Notes: generated from the sequence alone by a model not told the origin. A stretch of 64,000 nt of DNA from Cyclobacterium jeungdonense (GCF_010994275.1 NZ_WMCD01000009.1:62001-126000), one strand, 5' to 3'. Numbered from the stretch's first letter, positions 8,440 to 16,359 are shown. Translations and numbers: made by a program.

Positions 8440-8643
8440 TTAGAGGCTGAGTTTTTTGAGTTTGCCAAAAGGAAGCTCCTTTATCAATTGCTCCAATTCG
8501 GCTTCTTTTCCCTCAAGGCCGAATTTTTCAATTTTTTTCAACGGTCTATCGGCTCTGAAATAGGCCACCAACACAAAATTTTCATCCCGGATCTGTATGT
8601 AGTCCGGGATTTTTGCTTTCCCTTTTACTTTTATAATGTACAT
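8440..8643 (-). CDS. Small hypothetical protein upstream of ftsE
   Basis: A 67-residue, Lys- and Glu-rich protein with a strand-rich N-terminal half (MYIIKVKGKAKIPDYIQIRD) and a helical C-terminal half. I do not recognise a domain. Its stop codon is separated from the ftsE start by one base, so the two are almost certainly co-translated. This placement is the main evidence that it is real and linked to the ATPase. Confidence 0.72.
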   Translation of the reverse strand: MYIIKVKGKAKIPDYIQIRDENFVLVAYFRADRPLKKIEKFGLEGKEAELEQLIKELPFGKLKKLSL

Positions 8644-8707
8644 GTCCGAAACAATTAATTTATGAAAAAAGGCAAATATCTCAGGTCAACGATTACCTTC
8701 TAAACTA

Positions 8708-9364
8708 TTACGAATTGGCCTTGGCATGGTCTGCCAGAAACTGCGCCAGTCCTTTGTCTGTTAGCGGATGATTCAGCAATCCGGTGATGACTTTTAGCGG
8801 ACAGGTAACCACGTCAGCGCCTAGTTCGGCACATTTTACCAAGTGCATGGTATGTCGAATAGAAGCCGCCAACACCTCAGTTTCAAAACCATAATTTTGG
8901 TAAATATGGACAATTTGCCCAATGAGGTCCAATCCGTCAAACGAAATATCATCTAGTCTGCCAATAAAAGGCGAAAGGTAACTGGCTCCCGCTTTGGCAG
9001 CAAGAATAGCCTGCCCTGCCGAAAAAACCAACGTGCAATTTGTACGGATGCCTTCGCTGGAAAAATATTTAATGGCTTTGATTCCTTCCTTAATCATAGG
9101 GACTTTTACGACGATTTTGTCATCGATTTTAGCCAATTCTTTGCCTTCCCTGACGATCTCATCGAAATCAGTCGCTATTACTTCCGCACTTACGTTGCCA
9201 TCCACAATATCACAAATGGCTTTGTAATGATTTTTGACTTTTTCGTCTCCACTGATTCCTTCTTTTGCCATAAGGGAGGGGTTGGTGGTTACACCGTCCA
9301 ATACGCCCAAATCATAGGCTTCTTTAATCTCAGTTAAATTTGCGGTATCAATAAAGAATTTCAT
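8708..9364 (-). CDS. fsa: Transaldolase-like fructose-6-phosphate aldolase
   Basis: Class I aldolase of 218 residues, the short TalC/FSA-type transaldolase family. It has MKFFIDTAN, GVTTNPSL (24-31), the Schiff-base lysine K87 in VVKVPM, and TNCTLVFS with SPFIGR. Members either split fructose 6-phosphate or act as small transaldolases; sequence alone does not separate these. A TAnnTTTG box on the minus strand (9409-9416) lies 45 nt upstream of the start. The SRP RNA gene is directly upstream on the same strand. Confidence 0.92.
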   Translation of the reverse strand: MKFFIDTANLTEIKEAYDLGVLDGVTTNPSLMAKEGISGDEKVKNHYKAICDIVDGNVSAEVIATDFDEIVREGKELAKIDDKIVVKVPMIKEGIKAIKYFSSEGIRTNCTLVFSAGQAILAAKAGASYLSPFIGRLDDISFDGLDLIGQIVHIYQNYGFETEVLAASIRHTMHLVKCAELGADVVTCPLKVITGLLNHPLTDKGLAQFLADHAKANS

Positions 9365-9456
9365 GTGCGAAAATTAGGTTTGGTTTTATGACAAAATGGA
9401 TAATACTTCAAAAGTAACAAAAAGAAGGGGAGCGTTTAATAAAAAGATAAAAAAAT

Positions 9457-9538
9457 AAGCGGCATCGCACCGCTACAACCGCCTACCCTTGCTTCCTTCC
9501 GGACCTGGGGGATTTAGCAGGAGCTGGTCGTGCCGCTC
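9457..9538 (-). ncRNA. ffs: Signal recognition particle RNA (4.5S-type)
   Basis: The minus strand carries the conserved SRP domain IV hairpin: GGTCCGGAAGGAAGCA with its GGAA tetraloop and the Ffh-binding internal loops. The ends pair as AGCGGCA / TGCCGCT (9538 side with 9457 side), giving a closed hairpin of about 82 nt, typical of the short bacterial form. A U-rich stretch follows (down to about 9435), and a well-spaced promoter precedes it. It guides ribosomes making membrane and secreted proteins together with Ffh. Ends are approximate by a few bases. Confidence 0.95.
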
Positions 9539-9542
9539 AATA

Positions 9543-9573
9543 CAAAGGTAGATAAATTTATTTCATCAACAAA
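9543..9573 (-). promoter_or_regulatory. Bacteroidota-type promoter of the SRP RNA
   Basis: On the minus strand, TTTG (9570-9573) is followed by 19 nt and TACCTTTG (9543-9550). This matches the Bacteroidota consensus TTTG-N19-21-TAnnTTTG and places the transcription start a few bases upstream of the RNA's closing helix. It is the clearest promoter in the window. Confidence 0.75.
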
Positions 9574-9696
9574 AGTTTTTTCTTCGTGCGTAGCAAATTT
9601 CCTTAGGATCAAACCTAATTTTTTTTGGCAATATTATTGCAATCAATTCCTTACAATGGAGAGCGAACGCACGTTTTTCCAAAATTTGTTTTGAAT

Positions 9697-10035
9697 ATGT
9701 TGACAAAATCGATAGGCACCATAAGTTTAATATTTTTACTTGGCTCATGCGCCATATTCCAACCGAGAATTCCTTACCAATTGGGCATGTCGGAAAGTAA
9801 ATTTCTTCGACAAAATAAGGAAGCCGTGATTAGCCAGCTCAATGAAGATAAAAAAGTCTATCGCGTTAACAAAGGTGAGCGATTCTACATGCTTGCTACC
9901 TTTGAAAATGGGGAATTGGTGAGTTTAGAAGAGAAAGAACTAACCCCTCAATGGCCTCGCCAGCGAATGATGGATGAAAATGATTCCTACCAGCAAAATT
10001 CGCAAGATCCCAATCAAAACCAGCGCTGGCCTTAA
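9697..10035 (+). CDS. Small lipoprotein, SmpA-like in outline
   Basis: 112 residues with a signal peptide and lipobox LLGSC (Cys18). The mature part begins GMSESKF, then has short beta strands (KVYRVNKGERFYMLATFENGELVS) and a disordered Gln/Asn-rich tail. The G-M-S/T-x-x-x-F start followed by two strands recalls the SmpA/OmlA (BamE-like) fold, but this is only a resemblance. The start at 9697 is chosen because it begins the signal peptide; upstream in-frame codons give no such sequence. Confidence 0.68.
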   Translation: MLTKSIGTISLIFLLGSCAIFQPRIPYQLGMSESKFLRQNKEAVISQLNEDKKVYRVNKGERFYMLATFENGELVSLEEKELTPQWPRQRMMDENDSYQQNSQDPNQNQRWP

Positions 10036-10827
10036 GTGAACAAGTGCTTTCAACTAATCTGAAGATCAAATATTCCCTATAACCTGACGGTTATTTCTGT
10101 GAAAAAACCGTCCGTATGGTCACTGAAAACCCTTTTGTACAGGTACACTGGGAAAAGGAAGGCTGTGGCAGTTTCTCAACGGTGGAAATTCTCAGGGCTT
10201 CCGTTGCTCAAATCTATTCCAATTTCCACCGATGATGACATTAATGTCACTGCGGCCTATTGCCCTCGCAGCACCCGAGACAGTCTGTCCACATACATCC
10301 TCATCTGCGGTCCTCAATTGTCCGTTTTTCAAATTCCTTATACTCACGCTCCATTTCAGACTGATTCGCTTGCACTACCGATGACAGTTTTTTTTAGTAC
10401 TTTAAAACCCCGAATTCAGGTCTAGAGGTTACTTTTTGTCCCTGACAAATGAATTTTTAGAAAAGATAATCTAAAAAATTTAGTAAGTTTGACTAATTGA
10501 TAAAAATTGTAAGTTACAGTTTGGGTAAGCTTGACGTTAAATCGTGAAGGTCACACGAAATCGAGCATGACGAGAACGTCACACAATGGGGTGATTATAA
10601 AGCATGCGAGATTCCATATGGCCGCTTAAAGACAATTATAAACCTATGAAAAACGGAAGGTAACCCGCATGTTTTTCAAGATAGACAGCGCAGGAGATTG
10701 TGCATCAATCATAAGTTTGTTGAGAGGCTATTACTGACTTGCCCGCCGCAATGATTTATTCAGATAAGGAGATTACTGGTAACTGCATAACCTAAGATTT
10801 ATTAGCGATCAGATCAAACGTAAAAAA
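10036..10827. other. Gene-poor stretch with dyads and a leader-repeat copy
   Basis: No convincing gene. It contains a 10-bp inverted repeat GGTGGAAATT / AATTTCCACC (10181-10190 and 10221-10230), the 14-bp palindrome TGACATTAATGTCA (10236-10249), a short GACGGTT/AACCGTC hairpin at 10086-10112, and one full copy of the leader repeat at 10555-10645. The remaining 180 bases before the Gfo/Idh gene hold nothing I recognise. The pattern suggests a place where small elements have accumulated. Confidence 0.6.
10555..10645 (+). repeat. Leader repeat, orphan copy
   Basis: A 91-bp copy of the dispersed element, from ACGAAATCGAGCATGACG to the AATTATAAACCT before an ATG at 10646. It has the usual TGACG-agaa-CGTCA hairpin. 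Its initial ATG is changed to ACG and its internal frame has an early TAA. The ATG at its 3' end opens only a five-codon frame (MKNGR then stop), so the host gene has been lost or never existed. This copy appears inactive. Confidence 0.85.
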
Positions 10828-12174
10828 ATGGAAAACAATCGAAGGAAGTTTTTAAAGAGATTAGGAATGGCTGGCGCCGCCTCTGCTATTGCACCGACGG
10901 CATTTGGAGCACCGCATCCGAAAAATGTGATGCAGATGAACCGCTTGTCCCAAAAATCTGCGGACAAAGAGTTGAAAATCGCGCTGATAGGTGCGGGAAT
11001 TATGGGAACCCAGGACATGAACACGGCACTTCAGCATGAAAATGTGGAGGTGGTAGCAGTTTGTGACTTGTATGATGGTCGATTAGAATCGGCCAAGGAA
11101 AAGTGGGGGCAACACCTGTTTCTCACGAAGGACCATAAAGAGATTTTAAAGAGAAACGATATTGATGCCGTACTGATTGGGACACCCGATCATTGGCACA
11201 AACAAATAAGTGTGGATGCACTTAATTCCGGAAAGCACGTATACTGCGAGAAACCCATGGTTCATTCCGTAGAGGAAGGAAAAGAGGTAATCGATGCCTG
11301 GAAAAATTCAGGTAAGGTTTTCATGGTGGGTAGCCAGGGTATTTCCAGCCTGGGAAATGAAAAAGCAAAAGAGTTGCTGGCAGCGGGAGCAATCGGAGAC
11401 ATCAATTACGCAGAGGGATTCTGGGCCCGGCATTCTCCTGAGGGAGCCTGGCAATATCATGTGCCCGCGGATGCCTCTAAAGAGACGGTAGATTGGGAAC
11501 GTTATATTTCAAATACAACAGACAGGGAATTTGATCCGCTTCGATTTTTCCGTTGGAGGAATTACCTGGATTACGGTACCGGCATGTCCGGAGATTTGTT
11601 CGTTCATTTGTTTACCAGCTTACATTTCATTACCAATTCGCTTGGACCGAATAAAGTTTCTGCCATGGGTGGATTAAGATACTGGAAAGACGGAAGAGAG
11701 GTTCCGGATGTTTTGTTGGGGATGTTTCAATATCCCGACAGCAAGGAGCATCCGGGGTTCAATTTATCCCTACGATGTAATTTTGTAGATGGTACCAGTG
11801 GGTCGACCTATCTGAAAATCGTTGGGAGCAAAGGCTCAATGGATGTCAAGTGGGACGAAGTAGTGGTCAAGACCAACCAGCAGGCTTCCAGTGACGACCC
11901 GTTTATGGAGGCACAGGCACAAATGAGTGGCAGGGCTTCTGATCGCAAACGCATATTGCCTCCTAATGAAATGGTATATAAAGTAGAGCCTGGATACAAA
12001 GGAGCTCATTATGACCACTTTGGAAATTTTTTCACCGCCATTCGTGAAAATGGAACGGTAACAGAAGATCCCGTTTTCGCTTTTAGAGCGGCTGCACCGG
12101 CGCTCCTATGTAATGACAGCTACTTCCAGGACGAATTTATAGCCTGGGATCCTGTGGAAATGAAATTGGTGTAA
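10828..12174 (+). CDS. Secreted Gfo/Idh/MocA-family oxidoreductase
   Basis: NAD(P)-dependent sugar oxidoreductase of 448 residues. The N-terminus carries a twin-arginine signal (NNRRKFLK at 3-10, then a hydrophobic AGAASAIAPTAFG stretch), so it is probably exported folded with its cofactor. The Rossmann motif is GAGIMG (55-60) and the conserved EKP is at 141-143; the C-terminal half is the usual beta-sheet substrate domain. The DUF1080 gene begins 34 nt downstream. Together they suggest oxidation of glycosides at C3 and hydrolysis of the keto product. Confidence 0.92.
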   Translation: MENNRRKFLKRLGMAGAASAIAPTAFGAPHPKNVMQMNRLSQKSADKELKIALIGAGIMGTQDMNTALQHENVEVVAVCDLYDGRLESAKEKWGQHLFLTKDHKEILKRNDIDAVLIGTPDHWHKQISVDALNSGKHVYCEKPMVHSVEEGKEVIDAWKNSGKVFMVGSQGISSLGNEKAKELLAAGAIGDINYAEGFWARHSPEGAWQYHVPADASKETVDWERYISNTTDREFDPLRFFRWRNYLDYGTGMSGDLFVHLFTSLHFITNSLGPNKVSAMGGLRYWKDGREVPDVLLGMFQYPDSKEHPGFNLSLRCNFVDGTSGSTYLKIVGSKGSMDVKWDEVVVKTNQQASSDDPFMEAQAQMSGRASDRKRILPPNEMVYKVEPGYKGAHYDHFGNFFTAIRENGTVTEDPVFAFRAAAPALLCNDSYFQDEFIAWDPVEMKLV

Positions 12175-12208
12175 AAAAATAGCTTTTACTTAAAACTAAA
12201 ATAGAAGA

Positions 12209-12817
12209 ATGATGAATACACTTGCAAAAAAATCGGGTCTGCTTTTAGCCATGGCATTAGGGCTGGTTTTTACCTCTTACGGTCAAAAAGACCTTTTTAA
12301 CGGCGAAGATCTTTCGGGATGGACGATTTACGGGACGGAAAAATGGTACGTAGAAGATGGGATTTTAGTATCCGAAAGCGGACCTGATGCCGAATACGGG
12401 TACCTGGGAACGAAGGAAAATTACGATGATTTCGAATTAACGGCGCAATTCAAACAAGATCAAGACGGAAATAGTGGAATCTTTTTCCGTTCCACCTTCG
12501 AAGGAACAAAAGTGTCTGGCTGGCAGGTGGAAGTAGCTCCTCCCGGCAATGATACCGGAGGAATATACGAGTCTTATGGAAGAGGTTGGCTAATCAAGCC
12601 AGACCCTGAATTGGACAAGTACCTAAAGTTCGGAGAGTGGAATGATATTAAAATTAGGGTTAAGGGAGACCGGGTAAGAACCTGGCTGAACGGTAAGAAA
12701 ATGGTGGATTACACCGATGAAAAAATTGGAGAGGGAGAGGGGCAGATTGCCTTGCAAATACATAGTGGAGGAGGATTAAAAATTTCATGGAAGGATATCC
12801 AAGTAAAGGAACTTTAA
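12209..12817 (+). CDS. Secreted DUF1080 (3-keto-disaccharide hydrolase) protein
   Basis: 202 residues with a signal peptide (MMNTLAKKSGLLLAMALG..., cleavage near residue 25 before QKDLFNG) and one DUF1080 domain (Pfam PF06439), a concanavalin-like sandwich. Typical motifs: LFNGEDLSGW, GYLGTKENYDDFEL, NSGIFFRS and the C-terminal G-Q-I-A-L-Q-I-H. DUF1080 proteins have been described as 3-keto-glycoside hydrolases, which fits the oxidoreductase gene directly upstream. ATG codons at 12209 and 12212 are both possible starts. Confidence 0.88.
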   Translation: MMNTLAKKSGLLLAMALGLVFTSYGQKDLFNGEDLSGWTIYGTEKWYVEDGILVSESGPDAEYGYLGTKENYDDFELTAQFKQDQDGNSGIFFRSTFEGTKVSGWQVEVAPPGNDTGGIYESYGRGWLIKPDPELDKYLKFGEWNDIKIRVKGDRVRTWLNGKKMVDYTDEKIGEGEGQIALQIHSGGGLKISWKDIQVKEL

Positions 12818-12872
12818 TTCCCAATCCGTTATCTTTTTAGTAAGCTAACAGAAAATCATCTGAAAATGAATC

Positions 12873-12902
12873 AAAAAAGGCCCCTTTGTTCGGGGCTTTT
12901 TT
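12873..12902 (+). terminator. Rho-independent terminator after the DUF1080 gene
   Basis: AAAAAAGGCCCC and GGGGCTTTTTT pair with one bulged G around a short TTTGTTC loop, followed by T residues. It lies between the DUF1080 gene and the acyltransferase gene. Its presence supports the later acyltransferase start at 12983. Confidence 0.75.
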
Positions 12903-12982
12903 GGTTTCAGGACTATTGTTTGACGAAAGGAAGGAACCTTTGGGGCATTTTTCGTAATTTGCACCTTATTAAAAGATACTAT

Positions 12983-14122
12983 ATGTCTAAATTCGATTCT
13001 ATAAGACCTTTTTATGATAGTGAAGTCAACAATGCGTTGAAGGAAGTCGCCGATCATCCCATGATGAAGGCGATGATGAATTTTACTTTTCCAGATAAAG
13101 AAGAAAGGGAATGGACTGAGCAACTTTTAAAAACACATTCCATCAGGGATTTTCAAATCAACTTTATTTATCATTCTGTTCGAAAAGTTCTGGACCTCAC
13201 TTCTGATGGTCTTACCACTTCGGGCTTCGAAAAGCTTGAACCGAATACGGCCTATTTGTTTATTTCCAATCACCGGGATATTATTCTGGACACTTCCCTT
13301 TTAAATGCCACCTTGTACGAACATGGTTTATTGATGACCACCTCGGCTATCGGAGATAATTTGGTGAAAAAGCCTTTTTTGAAGTCCCTTGCAAGGCTCA
13401 CCCGTAATTTTGTCGTGTACAGGGGTTTAAGTAATAAAGCCATGTTGGAATTTTCCAAGCTGAATTCTGAGTATATCCGGGAAGCGATTTTCTCCCAAAA
13501 CAGATCGGTTTGGATTGCACAAAGAGAAGGAAGAACAAAAGACGGGCTCGACCTCACTCAGAAAGGGATCCTAAAAATGCTTTCAAAAGGATGCGAAAAC
13601 CTTTCGTTAAAAGATTATTTTTTAAAACTTAAAATTGTACCGGTATCCATATCTTACGAAAATGATCCTACCGATGTATTGAAAATGCCGGAACTGCTGG
13701 CCAAAGCCAGGGAAGAAACCTATGTAAAGCAAAAAAATGAGGATTTCAGAACCCTTATGAGTGGAATTATGGGACAAAAAAAGCGAATTCATATATCCGT
13801 TGGAAAAGTTCTGGATGAAGAAATTGATGCTATTTTTGAAAATGAAAGCAGTGTCAATAAACAACTCCAGTCACTGGTGGAAGAACTAGACAGGGTGATC
13901 GTACGAAATTACCGGCTATGGCCTACCAATTACATTGCCCTCGACTTGCTGAACCAATCGGACGAGCACAAGCATCGCTACTCGCCGAAAGAAAAAGAGG
14001 AATTTCAGCAGCGGATTCAAAAGGGAGTGGAAATGGACAATCCAATGGCAGTAAAGAATTTCCTTTCCATGTATGCCAACCCTGTAATTCATAAGGCCAA
14101 ACTGCAACAGTTAGCCCCCTGA
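12983..14122 (+). CDS. 1-acylglycerol-3-phosphate acyltransferase-like protein
   Basis: A 379-residue member of the PlsC-type acyltransferase superfamily. The catalytic block is SNHRDIILD (95-103, with NHRD), and a later block reads QREGRTKDG, resembling the EGTR-type substrate site. No clear transmembrane anchor. Such proteins transfer acyl groups to glycerophospholipids at the inner membrane. The start at 12983 (MSKFDS) is used because the 39 upstream in-frame residues would be encoded by the terminator hairpin. Exact substrate unknown. Confidence 0.82.
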   Translation: MSKFDSIRPFYDSEVNNALKEVADHPMMKAMMNFTFPDKEEREWTEQLLKTHSIRDFQINFIYHSVRKVLDLTSDGLTTSGFEKLEPNTAYLFISNHRDIILDTSLLNATLYEHGLLMTTSAIGDNLVKKPFLKSLARLTRNFVVYRGLSNKAMLEFSKLNSEYIREAIFSQNRSVWIAQREGRTKDGLDLTQKGILKMLSKGCENLSLKDYFLKLKIVPVSISYENDPTDVLKMPELLAKAREETYVKQKNEDFRTLMSGIMGQKKRIHISVGKVLDEEIDAIFENESSVNKQLQSLVEELDRVIVRNYRLWPTNYIALDLLNQSDEHKHRYSPKEKEEFQQRIQKGVEMDNPMAVKNFLSMYANPVIHKAKLQQLAP

Positions 14123-14179
14123 TGAGGTTACAATAGAATATCAAGAAGATTGTCGCGTACACTAACTACTCGTAATCCC

Positions 14180-14308
14180 TTGAAATCGAGCCTGCCTGCA
14201 GACAGACATGAAGAGAACGTCACACAGTGGGATGATTAAAAATCATGCGAGAATCTCCCGATTTAGTATCGGGACAGGCTATAACCAATAAAAGCAAATT
14301 ATAAACAG
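14180..14308 (+). repeat. Leader repeat, disrupted copy (first of a tandem pair)
   Basis: Starts TTGAAATCGAGC and ends AATTATAAACAG directly before the next copy's ATGAAA. It is enlarged to 129 bp by two smaller palindromic inserts: a GCCTGCCTGCAGACAG-type unit at about 14191-14206 and a TCCCGAT-TTAGT-ATCGGGA hairpin followed by ACAGGCT at about 14257-14281. Its frame is broken. It shows that elements have entered the same start region at least twice and that the element itself can be a target. Confidence 0.78.
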
Positions 14309-14399
14309 ATGAAATCGAGCATGACGTACCCGTCACACACTGGGATGATTATAAGCCATGCGAGATTCCATGTGGCCGCTAAAAGACAATTATAAACAC
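14309..14399 (+). repeat. Leader repeat upstream of aguB
   Basis: An intact 91-bp copy beginning ATGAAATCGAGCATGACG. It has a perfect TGACG-tacc-CGTCA hairpin, and ends AATTATAAACAC directly before the aguB ATG (14400). An open frame of 28 codons starts at its ATG (MKSSMT...) and stops at TAA four bases before the aguB start. The other internal ATG (14358) is in frame with aguB and would add a false 14-residue extension (MRDSMWPLK...). Confidence 0.88.
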
Positions 14400-15275
14400 A
14401 TGAAAGAAAAGCGTGTAAAAATTGGTTTGGTGCAGTTGAGTTGCAGTGCCGATACCGATCAAAACCTGGAAAAAACCAAGCTGGCCATTAGGAAAGCGGC
14501 CAGTGAAGGAGCACAGGTCGTCTGTTTACAAGAGCTCTTCCGATCCCTGTATTTCTGTGATTTAGAGAACTATGAAAATTTTGCTCTGGCGGAAAAAATT
14601 CCGGGACCCTCTACGGAGACCTTTTCCGCACTTGCTAAGGAACTGGAAGTGGTGCTGGTTGTCTCTCTTTTTGAAAAACGAGCGGAAGGGATCTATCACA
14701 ATACCACTGCCGTAATAGACGCAGATGGAAAGTACCTTGGTAAATACCGGAAAATGCATATTCCGGATGATCCGGGCTTTTACGAAAAATTTTATTTCAC
14801 TCCCGGAGATTTGGGGTATAAAGTCTTTTCAACCAGATTTGGGAAATTAGGTGTATTGATTTGCTGGGACCAATGGTATCCGGAAGCGGCACGAATCACC
14901 AGCCTGATGGGGGCTGAAATTTTATTCTATCCCACCGCTATAGGCTGGCATGAATCCCAGGATGCTGATACCAACGAGGAACAATACCAAGCCTGGCAAA
15001 CCATTCAGAAATCACATGCCGTGGCAAACGGGGTTCCCGTGGTGGCCGTGAACCGAACAGGAATTGAAGGTGAATTGCAATTTTGGGGAGGCTCTTTTGT
15101 CACCAATGCTTTTGGAAAGGTAATTTACCAGGCACCGCATTTGGAGGAAAACGTTGAGGTGGTGGAAGTAAGCCTGACCCAATCGGATCGGTACCGGACG
15201 CACTGGCCGTTCCTCAGGGACAGGCGCATCGATAGTTATGACCCCATTCTCAAGCGCTTTCTGGATGAAGATTGA
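14400..15275 (+). CDS. aguB: N-carbamoylputrescine amidase
   Basis: Nitrilase-superfamily amidohydrolase of 291 residues that splits N-carbamoylputrescine to putrescine, CO2 and ammonia. The catalytic triad is E45 (LQELF), K118 (YRKMHIP) and C155 (LICWDQW), and DPGFYEKFYF is typical of AguB. The start at 14400 (MKEKRVK) is chosen because the longer frame from 14358 is encoded by the dispersed leader repeat. The next gene overlaps its end by 11 nt and encodes the preceding step of the same pathway. Confidence 0.95.
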   Translation: MKEKRVKIGLVQLSCSADTDQNLEKTKLAIRKAASEGAQVVCLQELFRSLYFCDLENYENFALAEKIPGPSTETFSALAKELEVVLVVSLFEKRAEGIYHNTTAVIDADGKYLGKYRKMHIPDDPGFYEKFYFTPGDLGYKVFSTRFGKLGVLICWDQWYPEAARITSLMGAEILFYPTAIGWHESQDADTNEEQYQAWQTIQKSHAVANGVPVVAVNRTGIEGELQFWGGSFVTNAFGKVIYQAPHLEENVEVVEVSLTQSDRYRTHWPFLRDRRIDSYDPILKRFLDED

Positions 15276-16356
15276 TCCGAAATACTTTTTTAAGAACATC
15301 TCCGATAAAGACCCTCTTCGGCCTGCCGATCTGGGATACTTCTTTCCTGCGGAGTTTCACCCACACGGGGCCACCTGGCTTAGCTGGCCCCATAAGGAAG
15401 CTTCCTGGCCAGGTAAAATTCAACTCATTTATCCAGCCTACGCGAAATTTGTGGCCTACCTGGCTAAAAGTGAACGAGTAAACATCCTGGTTACGGATCA
15501 AAATATGCAACGATTTGCGGAAGACCATCTTGACCGGGCCGGAGTGCCAATGGATCGCATTCTGTTTCATCATTTCCCTACCAACGATGCCTGGTGCCGT
15601 GACCACGGGCCAGCTTTTCTGATTCCCTCCAATCCAGGCATGAGCAAGGCCATCGTGGACTGGGGATATAATGCCTGGGGAGATAAGTACCCTCCTTACG
15701 ACCTGGACAATTTAATTCCCGAGAAGGTAGCGCTTCACTTAGGGCTTCCCTGTTTTCGTCCTGGGATTATCATGGAAGGTGGTTCGGTTGATTTTAATGG
15801 CAAGGGGGCGGTTATTACCACGGAGGCCTGCTTGCTAAATCCCAACCGAAACCCACATTTGAGCAAGGAAGAAATCGAAACCTACCTGAAAGATTATTAC
15901 GGGTTGAACCAGATTTTCTGGTTAAAAGATGGCATTGTAGGTGACGATACGGATGGACATGTAGACGATATTACGCGCTTTGTTAGTGAAAATAAGGTGC
16001 TAACGGTCGTCGAGTCTAATAAAAAGGATGAGAATTATGCCGTATTGCAAGATAATCTGAAGCTGTTGAAATCGTTCCGGCTTTTGGATGGGCGTTCATT
16101 GGAGATTGTAGAATTACCCATGCCTTCTCCTGTGATTTACGAAGACACCCGCTTACCTGCCAGTTATGCCAATTTTTACATAGCCAATAAGCATGTGATT
16201 GTGCCCACCTACAGGGATAAAAATGATGAAAAGGCGCTGGATATACTCAGCGGCTGTTTTCCGGAGCGGGAGGTGGTGGGAGTGGATTCCTGGGATTTGA
16301 TTTGGGGCTTGGGATCCTTTCATTGCCTCAGCCAGCAGGAGCCGGCTTATTTGTGA
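15265..16356 (+). CDS. aguA: Agmatine deiminase
   Basis: Peptidylarginine-deiminase-fold enzyme of 363 residues that converts agmatine to N-carbamoylputrescine and ammonia, feeding AguB. It has NDAWCRDHGP, the MEGGSVDFNGKG block, DDTDGHVDD with the catalytic His, and the nucleophile Cys354 in GLGSFHCLSQQEP. The start at 15265 (MKIDPKYFF) overlaps the end of aguB, which implies translational coupling; 15238 is an alternative. With aguB this gives an arginine-decarboxylase-dependent putrescine route. Confidence 0.94.
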   Translation: MKIDPKYFFKNISDKDPLRPADLGYFFPAEFHPHGATWLSWPHKEASWPGKIQLIYPAYAKFVAYLAKSERVNILVTDQNMQRFAEDHLDRAGVPMDRILFHHFPTNDAWCRDHGPAFLIPSNPGMSKAIVDWGYNAWGDKYPPYDLDNLIPEKVALHLGLPCFRPGIIMEGGSVDFNGKGAVITTEACLLNPNRNPHLSKEEIETYLKDYYGLNQIFWLKDGIVGDDTDGHVDDITRFVSENKVLTVVESNKKDENYAVLQDNLKLLKSFRLLDGRSLEIVELPMPSPVIYEDTRLPASYANFYIANKHVIVPTYRDKNDEKALDILSGCFPEREVVGVDSWDLIWGLGSFHCLSQQEPAYL

Positions 16357-16359
16357 TCC

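Noticed and set aside
10099..10425. Plus-strand open frame of 108 codons
   Set aside because: Its predicted protein has no domain, hydrophobic pattern or sensible composition, and the region contains palindromes. It is treated as non-coding.
14358..14399. N-terminal extension MRDSMWPLK... of aguB
   Set aside because: Encoded by the leader repeat; the same extension appears before an unrelated protein at 60350, and a third copy has a stop in this frame.
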